Virus record (IMG/VR): IMGVR_UViG_3300013118_000318
Location: 1 to 22,580 of that record
DNA length: 22,580 nucleotides
Direction: 5' to 3' (one strand)
From: a virus
Positions within the stretch are counted from its first letter, which is position 1, and each line of letters begins with the position of its first letter. The notes under the pieces were generated by a model. It was not told the origin of the DNA. It saw only the letters and a list, made by a program, of their open reading frames with translations, and searched no databases. Made by a program: the position numbers and the translations under genes. Positions 6,175 through 13,822 of this stretch are shown in pieces.

Positions 6175-6296
6175 TCTCTCGTTCTCCAGAACAGATAAAC
6201 CTGAAGGACAAACAAGGCCACTATCGCGAGAATATACCATTGCCTGTTCTCCATCGTTATGACACCATACCAATCGTTTACTTCCATAACATTCAT
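6171..6296 (-). CDS. 41-residue membrane microprotein
   Basis: The ATG at 6296 overlaps the TGA of the SH3-like gene upstream (ATGA). A second in-frame ATG is three codons on. The stop at 6171-6173 overlaps the TTG of the next gene (TTGA). The product has a short polar start (MNVMEVNDWYGVITMENRQW) and one helix (YILAIVALFVLQVYLFW, 21-37) ending RTRD, so a single-pass inner-membrane peptide with positive residues inside. Coupled overlaps at both ends strongly suggest it is translated. Function unknown. Confidence 0.65.
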   Translation of the reverse strand: MNVMEVNDWYGVITMENRQWYILAIVALFVLQVYLFWRTRD

Positions 6297-6469
6297 TCTC
6301 TCACCAAACTTAAATCCCCAGACCACACCCAAAGTCTCTGCTCACCGAAGAGCACTAGAAGTTTGCCCACCTCATTTGGCTCCTTGAGTATTATACCATG
6401 CTTCACCTTGGGGGATAACAAGGGATCATGGTGCCAGTGAGTATATTTTACCAAATCTCCGACTCTCAA
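6293..6469 (-). CDS. 58-residue SH3-like protein, TTG start directly after an in-frame stop
   Basis: The frame opens at TTG 6469, the codon right after the in-frame TAA of the DUF2061 gene. The product starts MRVGDLVKYTHWHHD, continues VKHGIILKEP and KLLVLFGEQRLWVWSGDLSL, and ends VRE. This is the clearest copy of the local barrel pattern: G-D-L-V-K, G-I-I-L, strand with W-V-W, then L-x-L-V. A distant AGG-like site and the adjacent stop suggest re-initiation by ribosomes finishing the upstream gene. Read-through would instead add this domain to a membrane protein. The sequence is too characteristic to be chance. Confidence 0.72.
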   Translation of the reverse strand: MRVGDLVKYTHWHHDPLLSPKVKHGIILKEPNEVGKLLVLFGEQRLWVWSGDLSLVRE

Positions 6470-6673
6470 TTATTTGTCAACACCAAACCTTGTCTTGTAC
6501 CACAACCTCTCATGAGTATAGTATAGGACCGTCTTGGTCAAAATCTCTATGCCACTAAACATTGCTGCATAGTCAATGCTACCAGTCATTATCCACGATA
6601 ATATGAACGTGTCCAGTGTTCCTACAATTCTCCACGTTAGCGCCTTAGCGACGTGTCTCTTCTTTTGTACCAC
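6470..6673 (-). CDS. DUF2061 family small membrane protein
   Basis: 67 residues starting at GTG 6673 after a GGAGAGG site, first gene behind the promoter at 6707-6735. The whole length fits DUF2061: RHVAKALTWRIVGTLDTFIL (6-25), a TGS turn, a second hydrophobic segment with GIEILTKTVLYYTHERLWYK (41-60). Two membrane segments are predicted (about 16-30 and 37-52), with the conserved E-x-x-T-K and H-E-R-x-W. The family is widespread in bacteria, sometimes next to sulfate-activation genes, and its function is not established. In-frame with the downstream SH3-like gene across a single TAA. Confidence 0.88.
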   Translation of the reverse strand: MVQKKRHVAKALTWRIVGTLDTFILSWIMTGSIDYAAMFSGIEILTKTVLYYTHERLWYKTRFGVDK

Positions 6674-6706
6674 TATTACCTCTCCTTTGTTTGTTATTGT
6701 TTATAT

Positions 6707-6735
6707 ACTATACCAGATATGTTTTATGAAGTCAA
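6707..6735 (-). promoter_or_regulatory. Sigma70-type promoter before the DUF2061 gene
   Basis: TTGACT (6735-6730), a 17-base spacer and TATAGT (6712-6707) on the minus strand, each one mismatch from consensus. The start of transcription would fall near 6700, leaving a leader of about 27 bases with a GGAGAGG ribosome site before GTG 6673. No terminator was seen before 2873, so it may drive the whole small-gene run. Confidence 0.85.
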
Positions 6736-6748
6736 TCTTTTTTTTATG

Positions 6749-7120
6749 TTATGGTAGGGGGCGTCCAATATAATTATTCCAGGCATATCTCTTTCTCTTT
6801 TCGAGATAATCTTCCTCGTCTTCGCAGTCATATGATTCTCTTTCGAATGGAATGTCATAATACGCCTTCCTGCCGTTGCCGTGTCTCAAGTATCCCTTCA
6901 TCCAGTACCATCCGTAAAGAATTAGAAATCCGACAAAAAAGCACTCGATTTGCTGCTGAAAATGGATACACTCGTGGCGCCTGGTTGTTTCGCCTACTTC
7001 TCCGCGACACCAGACAAAAATACCAAGATTAATCGCTCCGATCTCAATTGGAGCAATCTTGCTCAACCAAACTGGGACTCTACTATTCTCTATGAAAATA
7101 GGCGTTAATGATTTCAGCAT
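6749..7120 (-). CDS. Membrane-associated HExxH protein, putative zinc metalloprotease
   Basis: 123 residues with His49-Glu-Cys-Ile-His53 followed by FQQQIE (54-59), the two-histidine helix of zincin metallopeptidases. A hydrophobic stretch follows at once (FFVGFLILYGWYWMKGYL, 61-78), and then IPFERESYDCE (90-100), where a glutamate could be the third metal ligand. An N-terminal hydrophobic part (IEIGAINLGIFVW) precedes the motif. It would sit in or on the membrane. Similar short HExxH proteins with F-E-R-E-A-Y segments exist in bacteria, but no substrate is known to me. The ATG at 7120 lies within the end of the upstream gene and follows a near-perfect GGAGGTA site. Confidence 0.7.
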   Translation of the reverse strand: MLKSLTPIFIENSRVPVWLSKIAPIEIGAINLGIFVWCRGEVGETTRRHECIHFQQQIECFFVGFLILYGWYWMKGYLRHGNGRKAYYDIPFERESYDCEDEEDYLEKRKRYAWNNYIGRPLP

Positions 7121-7370
7121 CAGTCTTACCTCCGTCGTAAACCCACAACCATTTTTTGTAGAGCCAACCTTGACCGTTTTCAGACCTCCTTAGATTAGTA
7201 AAATATGATTCATACTTAACTCCTGGGACCATCCGTACAAGGGCCTTATCGCTATAACCGTCTCCTCTTTGCTCTATCCTAAGAAGTAAACCGATCCACT
7301 CGTGTCTTGGAAAAATATAGTGATGAACAAGGTCCCCCACTTTCGGTTCTTTTCTACTGGTTCGTACCAC
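7083..7370 (-). CDS. SH3-like small protein
   Basis: 95 residues from GTG 7370. PKVGDLVHHYIFPRHEWIGL (9-28) gives the G-D-L-V opening and the W-I-G-L strand. The rest continues LLRIEQRGDGY, ALVRMVPGVKYESYF, and WLYKKWLWVYDGG, ending with a short helix (DAEIINAYFHRE). The pattern matches the barrels further downstream. Upstream lies a membrane microprotein gene, as for several others. The start has no clear ribosome site. Function unknown. Confidence 0.72.
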   Translation of the reverse strand: MVRTSRKEPKVGDLVHHYIFPRHEWIGLLLRIEQRGDGYSDKALVRMVPGVKYESYFTNLRRSENGQGWLYKKWLWVYDGGKTDAEIINAYFHRE

Positions 7371-7378
7371 ATAAGTAA

Positions 7379-7516
7379 CTAGTATTTACAAGAACATTCT
7401 GTCTGCTGATATTCAATTTGCCTATCGTAATCCCTATACCAAAACACTACCGCAGTCAATATTAGAGACCAAAGTATTAAGGAAGTTTGTTCAAGAACTT
7501 TAGGCGATAGTTTGAT
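7379..7516 (-). CDS. Possible 45-residue membrane microprotein with non-standard ATC start
   Basis: An open frame between two genes encodes one helix (about 11-26, TSLILWSLILTAVVFW) then a polar tail YRDYDRQIEYQQTECSCKY. No ATG, GTG or TTG precedes the helix after the last in-frame stop. However, a perfect GGAGGTGA (7530-7523) sits six bases before an ATC codon (7516-7514), which could initiate. The stop at 7379 is eight bases before the next gene. The layout equals that of the other microproteins. An error in the sequence or a frameshift from the upstream gene could also explain it. Confidence 0.42.
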   Translation of the reverse strand: MKLSPKVLEQTSLILWSLILTAVVFWYRDYDRQIEYQQTECSCKY

Positions 7517-8057
7517 AGTTAGTCACCTCCACGACTTTCGAAAGGTCATACTTATACTTAGCAGCAACGTTTGGTCTGCTCCTACTTTCCGCTTCTTGGA
7601 TTAGGAACTTGAGCCTCTTAAACAACAACTCACAGTTTATATAAAACTGAAAGGCTTTGACCAACACACTAACACCCGTGAAACTCATGGAGGTAGTATT
7701 TTCACTGAAACAAGTTCTGTCCTTCATATCGTTTCTGAACTCAATCTTCATCATTGTCTTAGACTTTAATGAGAGTTCCCTTCCAGCTGAATGATCTACT
7801 TGAAAATATAAATCACTCAACCCTATTGTGTCCAAAGACTTATAAGTTTCACCAAAGTGATTGACCAATGCATTAAATCCAGCGTCGACGAGACCAACTC
7901 CGTTACCAGAAAATTCTCTCTCTTCCGAATTGTACTGCATCTTCAATGTAATGTCTGTTTGGTTCCTTTCTTCATATAAATTAAGTGATAGTAGTTTTAA
8001 CTCTACCCTCTCTTTAAGATATTCCACGAAATACTTCAAGATAAGATCTCTGTTCAT
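7500..8057 (-). CDS. Protein resembling the LeuA dimerisation / regulatory domain
   Basis: 185 residues. Residues 50-67 (SGNGVGLVDAGFNALVNH) match the glycine-rich turn and helix of the C-terminal regulatory domain of 2-isopropylmalate synthase, and a second half (SMSFTGVSVLVKAFQFYINC, 123-142) looks like its repeat. Between them is a strand pair (SDLYFQVD, TMMKIEFRND). No TIM-barrel catalytic part is present, so it is not the enzyme; as a free domain it could bind a small molecule or act as a dimer scaffold. The helical C-terminus carries ESRSRPNVAAKYKYDLSKVV. The ATG at 8057 overlaps the upstream stop in ATGA form. Assignment is by pattern only. Confidence 0.6.
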   Translation of the reverse strand: MNRDLILKYFVEYLKERVELKLLSLNLYEERNQTDITLKMQYNSEEREFSGNGVGLVDAGFNALVNHFGETYKSLDTIGLSDLYFQVDHSAGRELSLKSKTMMKIEFRNDMKDRTCFSENTTSMSFTGVSVLVKAFQFYINCELLFKRLKFLIQEAESRSRPNVAAKYKYDLSKVVEVTNYQTIA

Positions 8058-8437
8058 ACTGTTGTCTTTTCAAATCCCTGTGAAACTTTAAAAATTTTGC
8101 GAACGCCTTTTGTTTGTTTGATCATTCTGAGGATCTTTAATTTTGCATCCTCTGGTGATCTGATCATTCCTGGTAGACTAGGTATGAACTTTACCTTCAA
8201 CCCTGCTATGTAATCTGTTTCTGATATTTTCTGATTCTTTACCATGATGGTTACAACGGTGATACTAGGGATTGCTCGAATATCGGCAACGATGTCCTCC
8301 AACCCTCTATATCCTCTCTCACCGCCAGATTCGGACTTGTATCCTAACATCATATAGAACTGGTAAACGCCCGTCTGTCGGGAGCGATCCTGCCTTTCTT
8401 GGATGAGCGAGTCAAAATAATCTTGAACTTCTTTCAT
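8054..8437 (-). CDS. Conserved-looking phage protein with ferredoxin-like pattern
   Basis: 127 residues, function not recognised. RGLEDIVADIRAIPSITVVT (43-62) looks like a helix running into a strand, followed by ISETDYIAGLKVKFIPSLPG and then EDAKLKILRMIKQTKGVRKI, another helix-strand step. Two such alpha-beta units suggest a ferredoxin-like fold, common in nucleic-acid or protein binders. The start has an AAGG site eight bases before ATG 8437, downstream of the Hsp20 terminator; a TTGACT at 8464-8459 has no good -10 partner, so the promoter is unclear. The next gene overlaps by ATGA. Confidence 0.68.
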   Translation of the reverse strand: MKEVQDYFDSLIQERQDRSRQTGVYQFYMMLGYKSESGGERGYRGLEDIVADIRAIPSITVVTIMVKNQKISETDYIAGLKVKFIPSLPGMIRSPEDAKLKILRMIKQTKGVRKIFKVSQGFEKTTV

Positions 8438-8473
8438 AAATAATACCTTACATTAAATAGTCAAAGGTGGAAG

Positions 8474-8498
8474 TAAAAGAGGGGCAAAAGCCCCTCTT
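8474..8498 (-). terminator. Rho-independent terminator after the Hsp20 gene
   Basis: A perfect nine-base stem (AAGAGGGGC with GCCCCTCTT) around a four-base loop, 8498-8477, followed on the minus strand by a short T tract (TCTTTTA). It starts seven bases after the Hsp20 stop. The weak T tract may allow some read-through into the gene at 8437. Confidence 0.8.
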
Positions 8499-8504
8499 AT
8501 GTAT

Positions 8505-8939
8505 TTAGTCAATCTTGATTGACAGTGGTTGTACCTCTGGGCGCTGCGGAACTCTAACTGAAAGCAAACCGTTCTCAAACTGCGCTTGTGCTGCAGCAAG
8601 ATCAAGGTTGTCGTCATAGTTAACGTACGTTTTCGTGAAGTTCCTACGGGCAATGCGTTGGCGCTTCTCGTTGTTCTCGTCTACCTGACCAGTTATAGTG
8701 ATTGACCGCTTATCAGTCTGAATGTCAATAGTGAGTTCTTTCTTCTTGAACCCTGCTAGGGCAAACTCCAGAATTGTAGAACCATCGTCGTCTCGATAAA
8801 TGTCGGCAACGGGATAGCCCTTTGTTGTGTGCTTAATCGCACCATCCATAAAGTGTTGATCACTAAACAGATTATCTAAAACTTCACTTAAGTACTTGTG
8901 ACCCAGAAGTCCTGGTCTATGTATTGCTATGTTGTTCAT
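8505..8939 (-). CDS. Small heat-shock protein, Hsp20/alpha-crystallin family
   Basis: 144 residues. A short N-terminal arm (LSEVLDNLFSDQ, 18-28) leads to the alpha-crystallin domain: YPVADIYRDDDGSTILEFAL (42-61), AGFKKKELTIDI (62-73), ITITGQ (80-85), RRNFTKTYVNYDDNLDLAAA (98-117) and FENGLLSVRVP (121-131). The C-terminal LSIKI (139-143) is the I-x-I motif that docks in oligomers. It holds unfolding proteins without ATP, for handover to other chaperones. It is a single-gene unit with its own consensus promoter, a strong AGGAGG site and a terminator, so it is probably made early and in quantity. Such genes are frequent in marine phages. Confidence 0.95.
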   Translation of the reverse strand: MNNIAIHRPGLLGHKYLSEVLDNLFSDQHFMDGAIKHTTKGYPVADIYRDDDGSTILEFALAGFKKKELTIDIQTDKRSITITGQVDENNEKRQRIARRNFTKTYVNYDDNLDLAAAQAQFENGLLSVRVPQRPEVQPLSIKID

Positions 8940-9007
8940 GTTATTTCCTCCTTATTAAGCAAGTTACATTTTATGATCAAGTCCCGAAGCAACTCAATCA
9001 TACCTAT

Positions 9008-9036
9008 ATTATAAGCACTGCCCAATAGAATGTCAA
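9008..9036 (-). promoter_or_regulatory. Consensus sigma70 promoter of the Hsp20 gene
   Basis: Exact TTGACA (9036-9031), a 17-base spacer and exact TATAAT (9013-9008) on the minus strand. The leader to ATG 8939 is about 60 bases and carries AGGAGG. The -35 box contains the TGA stop (9035-9033) of the upstream membrane protein gene. Confidence 0.93.
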
Positions 9037-9371
9037 TAGTAAAGTTGAATAAAAATTATTAAAACCGCTAGTCCGAAACAGACCATAGTCTTGGGCGTGA
9101 GCATCGACTCTCCCAATAGAAACCAAGTCAGTATAGGAAATATGATCAGTCCTGCCGAAGACCCTATAAATCTTGCTGTCCATGCTGAACCAGTCTCATC
9201 GACAATAAACTTCCAAGAATACCAAAAAGCAAGTGAACACGGCACACCCAACACAAATGCTGCAGTGATTGGTTTGTCTTTCCACCAGTCAGAGATATAT
9301 TGAGAATTTAATTGAAACCACCCTACGATCTGGCCAACGAAAACCAGTACGATACCTAACGACATCTTCAT
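9033..9371 (-). CDS. Four-helix membrane protein, small-transporter-like
   Basis: 112 residues, nearly all hydrophobic, with four predicted helices at about 3-19, 33-54, 66-83 and 90-110. The loops carry NSQYISDWWKDKP and FIVDETGSAWTA. The fourth-helix entry GESMLTPKTMVCFGLAVLII recalls the small multidrug resistance / DMT fold. The membrane-embedded glutamate of SMR pumps (helix 1) is not seen, so transport is unproven. The ATG at 9371 shares a base with the upstream stop (TGATG). It is the last gene of the groEL unit. Confidence 0.7.
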   Translation of the reverse strand: MKMSLGIVLVFVGQIVGWFQLNSQYISDWWKDKPITAAFVLGVPCSLAFWYSWKFIVDETGSAWTARFIGSSAGLIIFPILTWFLLGESMLTPKTMVCFGLAVLIIFIQLYY

Positions 9372-9721
9372 CAGTGTACTTCCAGACTCAGCGATGCATC
9401 TTTTAAAAGTTTCTTAGACTCAGATAATGCCAACAAACATTTCCAAATGTTTGCTATCTCTTCTTCTAGAAGTTCAAGTTCTCCATTTTCGTTCAACTCA
9501 ACAACCTCTATCAGTTCATCCAGGAAATTTCTAAATATAAAAGCGTTGACGCAGATCTTGTTTAACTCCTGATAAACAGTCTCTGAGACGTTCATGTCCT
9601 CACAATGTGCTGCTCTCAAAAGTTCCTTACTGAAGCTCAAACACTCAACAGTCCATTTGCGCCATTCTTCCAGAGAATCAGGTTTGAACTTCAGTTTGAT
9701 ATCACTATCTCCCGCTGACAA
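9371..9721 (-). CDS. Unknown helical protein, TTG start
   Basis: 116 residues, acidic and almost entirely helical (SLEEWRKWTVECLSFSKELL, then ELNKICVNAFIFRNFLDELI, and a last helix with ELELLEEEIANIWKCLLAL). It starts at TTG 9721 after a weak AAGGG. No motif or signal. It may be a helical-bundle binding protein. It overlaps the upstream gene by 17 bases and the membrane protein gene by one. Confidence 0.65.
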   Translation of the reverse strand: MSAGDSDIKLKFKPDSLEEWRKWTVECLSFSKELLRAAHCEDMNVSETVYQELNKICVNAFIFRNFLDELIEVVELNENGELELLEEEIANIWKCLLALSESKKLLKDASLSLEVH

Positions 9722-10106
9722 AACCCTTACCCCAAAAATGTTTGCTGTTTCTTTCTTCTGTTATAAGCAATACACTGATAAACATATCTTCTTGCTTTCT
9801 AATCACCTTAGCACTGTGAAGTTCTAGACTTCCATACTTTGGTTTCCTAATTCTTCTCTGAAACTTTCTTCTTGGGGGAGGGGCATTTAGAAATTCTATA
9901 CACCCGTCTATTAAATCTTCATCGGTAACCGAAGGCGGGATGGAGTCCTCGACCCTAATCCTCGCAGCAATTACCCACTTCTTCGATGCGAACCCTGGTA
10001 CATTCCAAAACATACTTCCATGGTATCTACCGAATTTAGTCTTGCCTTTTGCAAACTTCCTAATACCTTCATGTTCATAAATCGGTTCTAAATCACAACT
10101 AATCAC
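9705..10106 (-). CDS. Unknown mixed-fold protein, GTG start
   Basis: 133 residues, not recognised. It starts at GTG 10106, eight bases after AAGG, inside the end of the glutaredoxin gene. A beta-rich N-half (GRYHGSMFWNVPGFASKKWV, IAARIRVEDSIPP) is followed by a helix (DEDLIDGCIEFLN), a very basic proline-started stretch (PPPRRKFQRRIRKPKYG) and two strands (LELHSAKVIRK, MFISVLLITEE). The basic stretch could contact nucleic acid. Confidence 0.62.
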   Translation of the reverse strand: MISCDLEPIYEHEGIRKFAKGKTKFGRYHGSMFWNVPGFASKKWVIAARIRVEDSIPPSVTDEDLIDGCIEFLNAPPPRRKFQRRIRKPKYGSLELHSAKVIRKQEDMFISVLLITEERNSKHFWGKGFVSGR

Positions 10107-10353
10107 TTAATTCGCCTTTCAGGTCATCACAACCACCAACTAATTTAACTATACCAGTTTCTCCGTCGATGCGCAAGACAATTGGTACCGTGCGGTGGTC
10201 ATAAAACTTCTTCGCTTCTTCTAGGAACTCTCGATCGTCCTCTAGGTCAAAAAAATCATATTCTATACCAGCAAAATCCAGGAGATGCACAGCCTCTATA
10301 CAGTACGGACAAGAGGATCGCCCATAAACTAAATAACTTGTCCCCCTAGCCAT
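10099..10353 (-). CDS. Glutaredoxin
   Basis: 84 residues, the size of a single-domain glutaredoxin. It has the redox pair in CPYC (15-18), the TVPIV cis-proline loop and GGCDDL near the end, which binds glutathione. It passes electrons from glutathione to ribonucleotide reductase and to protein disulfides in the cytoplasm, supporting dNTP supply during phage replication. A ribosome site (GGAGA) stands seven bases before ATG 10353, which overlaps the previous gene by eight bases. No ribonucleotide reductase is in the window. The extra Cys in GGCDDL is usual in several members. Confidence 0.94.
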   Translation of the reverse strand: MARGTSYLVYGRSSCPYCIEAVHLLDFAGIEYDFFDLEDDREFLEEAKKFYDHRTVPIVLRIDGETGIVKLVGGCDDLKGELSD

Positions 10354-10630
10354 TGAGAAGTCTCCTGGTGTCCTTCATAGACTTCAATACCTGTGCGTAT
10401 TCTCCCAGGACTGTAATTCTTGCTACAGATGATCCCATAGAATATACAACTTCTGTAAACTTAAGGTCGTCTGCGGTGTTACCATTAACTTCCTGGATGT
10501 TCTGATGAGAAGGACTCACCGAGATAATAGAGTTTGTATTAATCGACATTGGTGTTGTGCTGAACACGTCCCTAACCAATCCATTATTAAATGCAGAATC
10601 TCTCGACAGTACATCAAGCGTTATCATCAT
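10346..10630 (-). CDS. Unknown small beta-rich protein
   Basis: 94 residues from ATG 10630, nine bases after GGGAGG; a frame-open ATG at 10660 lies before that site and inside the upstream gene. MMITLDVLSRDS opens, followed by SINTNSIISVSPSHQN, FTEVVYSMGSSVARITVLGE and a final helix (YAQVLKSMKDTRRLLNG). Short strands with one C-terminal helix suggest a compact binding domain. Function not recognised. It overlaps the upstream gene by 17 bases. Confidence 0.65.
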   Translation of the reverse strand: MMITLDVLSRDSAFNNGLVRDVFSTTPMSINTNSIISVSPSHQNIQEVNGNTADDLKFTEVVYSMGSSVARITVLGEYAQVLKSMKDTRRLLNG

Positions 10631-10901
10631 CGCTAGGTGCCTCCCTTTTTGGTTCCACAAACATGGCTTTCATGAACCCACTCAAGATAGACTCACAATC
10701 AGCGTACGATTCGGAAAGGTCCGCAGATAACTGCCTCATTCTACCCAGGTCGTTCAGGGACTTAACTCCCAGATCACCTGCGTGGATTTCCTGCGTTATC
10801 TCTTTGATTTGTGATATCAAATCTTCGTTCTTTTTCACAATTTCTTTAATCTTATTTGGTATTTCTTCCAAATCGATCGTATAAGATACTTTTACCTTCA
10901 T
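10614..10901 (-). CDS. Unknown helical, coiled-coil-like protein
   Basis: 95 residues. After a strand (MKVKVSYTIDLEEIP) long helices follow (KIKEIVKKNEDLISQIKEIT, then LNDLGRMRQLSADLSESYAD), ending with an acidic DDDNA tail. Heptad-like spacing suggests a helical hairpin or dimer. No function recognised. ATG 10901 has GGAGAAATA before it. Confidence 0.68.
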   Translation of the reverse strand: MKVKVSYTIDLEEIPNKIKEIVKKNEDLISQIKEITQEIHAGDLGVKSLNDLGRMRQLSADLSESYADCESILSGFMKAMFVEPKREAPSDDDNA

Positions 10902-10916
10902 TATTTCTCCGTGTTA

Positions 10917-11186
10917 TTACAAAACTTTAATAAGCAATGCACTTGCAAGACCCACGACGGCCGTAAACAAAGTCCAGATAACCTTGGAAGATGTATCTCT
11001 CCAGGACTCAAGCGCCCTGATGCGTGCGTAGAGTCCCTCATCTGGGTTGTATACGGCTTCTTTGATCTTGCCGACATTCTCCATCATCTCATCCTGTCGA
11101 TCCTTAACTGTCTCAATTGCTAAACATAACTTATCTAGTTTTCTAGTCAACTCTAACACCAAGTTCCTATCAAGATCTTCTGACAT
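10917..11186 (-). CDS. Coiled-coil protein with C-terminal membrane anchor, XhlA-like layout
   Basis: 89 residues. An N-terminal coiled coil (LTRKLDKLCLAIETVKDRQD, 13-32) is followed by a conserved-looking NPDEGLYARIRALESWRD (47-64), then a single helix to the end (KVIWTLFTAVVGLASALLI, 68-86). Such tail-anchored coiled-coil proteins include XhlA-type proteins that work with phage holins; the same layout also fits other phage membrane proteins, so a lysis role is only a possibility. Strong GGAGGG ribosome site. It lies between groEL and unknown genes. Confidence 0.72.
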   Translation of the reverse strand: MSEDLDRNLVLELTRKLDKLCLAIETVKDRQDEMMENVGKIKEAVYNPDEGLYARIRALESWRDTSSKVIWTLFTAVVGLASALLIKVL

Positions 11187-11239
11187 TTATTAACCCTCCT
11201 GGACTTCATCCACACAATAACTAGTTGCGACAAGGGCAA

Positions 11240-12823
<1,584 letters not shown>

Positions 12824-12840
12824 TCACTTTGTATGGTTAT

Positions 12841-12869
12841 ATTATAATCAAGTATACACTAGATGTCAA
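12841..12869 (-). promoter_or_regulatory. Consensus sigma70 promoter of groEL
   Basis: Exact TTGACA (12869-12864), a 17-base spacer and exact TATAAT (12846-12841) on the minus strand, between the upstream stop and ATG 12817. The predicted leader is about 15-20 bases with a GAGGTGAA ribosome site. No CIRCE-type inverted repeat was seen. Confidence 0.93.
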
Positions 12870-12877
12870 GTGGTTTG

Positions 12878-13822
12878 TTAGATTTTTTCGGCAGCGGCCT
12901 TTGTTTTGACAGTCTTCTTTATTGTCTTGGATTTTTGAGCGGACGTCTCTTTCTTTCCTTGGATCGATGCGTCAGTCTTAAACCTCTCCGCAGCAGTAAC
13001 GAGTTCCTGCAGCGTTGAAAAGAGATTCTTAAATTTTGAATCAAGTGCTTGAAAGAGTTTTTCTGTATAATCAACAGCATTCGATAAGTCCAATGTTCCT
13101 ATGTCCTTAAATTCATATATTGAATCCTTTAGTTCGTCGGGTTTTAACACAAACGTGCCGCCCTTGACCAACCGATTCTTCTTGTTTCGGGACAATGAAG
13201 ATTCCATCTTGTTATATGCATCTATATTTATGACAAATCTATAGAACCTAATCTTCTGGTCTTCTGGGAACTTTTCGCCAACAATGTAGGTCAAATATCC
13301 ATCCGACTGGAGATGTGTACGCAAGTTCTTGTAAGATCCTTGTACATTCGATCCTGGTTTGATAAATTTAAGTGACACGGGCATTCCTGGGAAGTCCACA
13401 TCGGCCAAGTTAGTCGCAGTGCTCTGGATTACCTTACCACCGAAGATCTCAGCCAGAAGGTGCTCAAACTGATACCCTTTGGCTGATTGATTTGGTGCGG
13501 ACAACAGATTGTGCAAAGTGCGTAAGACATCAACCTTAGCGATAGATGCTACATGATCGTTGATATCTATCTCTTCAGTTAAGAACTGGTTCATTCGCTG
13601 AATAAAACTACTCAACTCTGCAATGCTTCCAGGAACAACGTTTGCGACAGCTGTCTGAAGTCTTTTTAAACTTTCTGGTTTGGTTGCGTCTGATGCATCA
13701 TTCATCCAGTTGAAGTCCATAACAATTGGTTGATACTCTATTGTTGCTGGTTCTTCCTTGTTCTCCGAAATAGGTTTTCCAACTTTGGCGAACAACTCAA
13801 CTAAAAGATCTAAATCACTCAT
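12878..13822 (-). CDS. Possible PD-(D/E)xK nuclease-like protein with basic tail
   Basis: 314 residues, not firmly recognised. GYQFEHLLAEIFGGKV (116-131) places Glu120 on a helix. It is followed by ADVDFPGMPVSLKFI (140-154), with Asp141, Asp143 and Ser150-x-Lys152, an arrangement like an archaeal/viral PD-(D/E)xK core in which the usual Glu is replaced. GSYKNLRTHLQSDGYLTYIV follows. The N-terminal ~110 residues are helical and the last ~30 very basic (KSKTIKKTVKTKAAAEKI), which would bind DNA. It overlaps the ClpP-like gene by ATGA, so both may act together, for example in head maturation or host DNA processing. Could also be a structural protein with a degenerate fold. Confidence 0.55.
   Translation of the reverse strand: MSDLDLLVELFAKVGKPISENKEEPATIEYQPIVMDFNWMNDASDATKPESLKRLQTAVANVVPGSIAELSSFIQRMNQFLTEEIDINDHVASIAKVDVLRTLHNLLSAPNQSAKGYQFEHLLAEIFGGKVIQSTATNLADVDFPGMPVSLKFIKPGSNVQGSYKNLRTHLQSDGYLTYIVGEKFPEDQKIRFYRFVINIDAYNKMESSLSRNKKNRLVKGGTFVLKPDELKDSIYEFKDIGTLDLSNAVDYTEKLFQALDSKFKNLFSTLQELVTAAERFKTDASIQGKKETSAQKSKTIKKTVKTKAAAEKI

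Noticed and set aside
6174-6273. Upstream extension (33 codons) of the SH3-like gene at 5737
   Set aside because: It overlaps a well-coupled membrane microprotein gene, and the TTG at 6174 has a better ribosome site and gives the typical barrel start.
8459-8464. TTGACT before the gene at 8054-8437
   Set aside because: No acceptable -10 box lies 16-18 bases downstream; it may only be chance, so no promoter was called.
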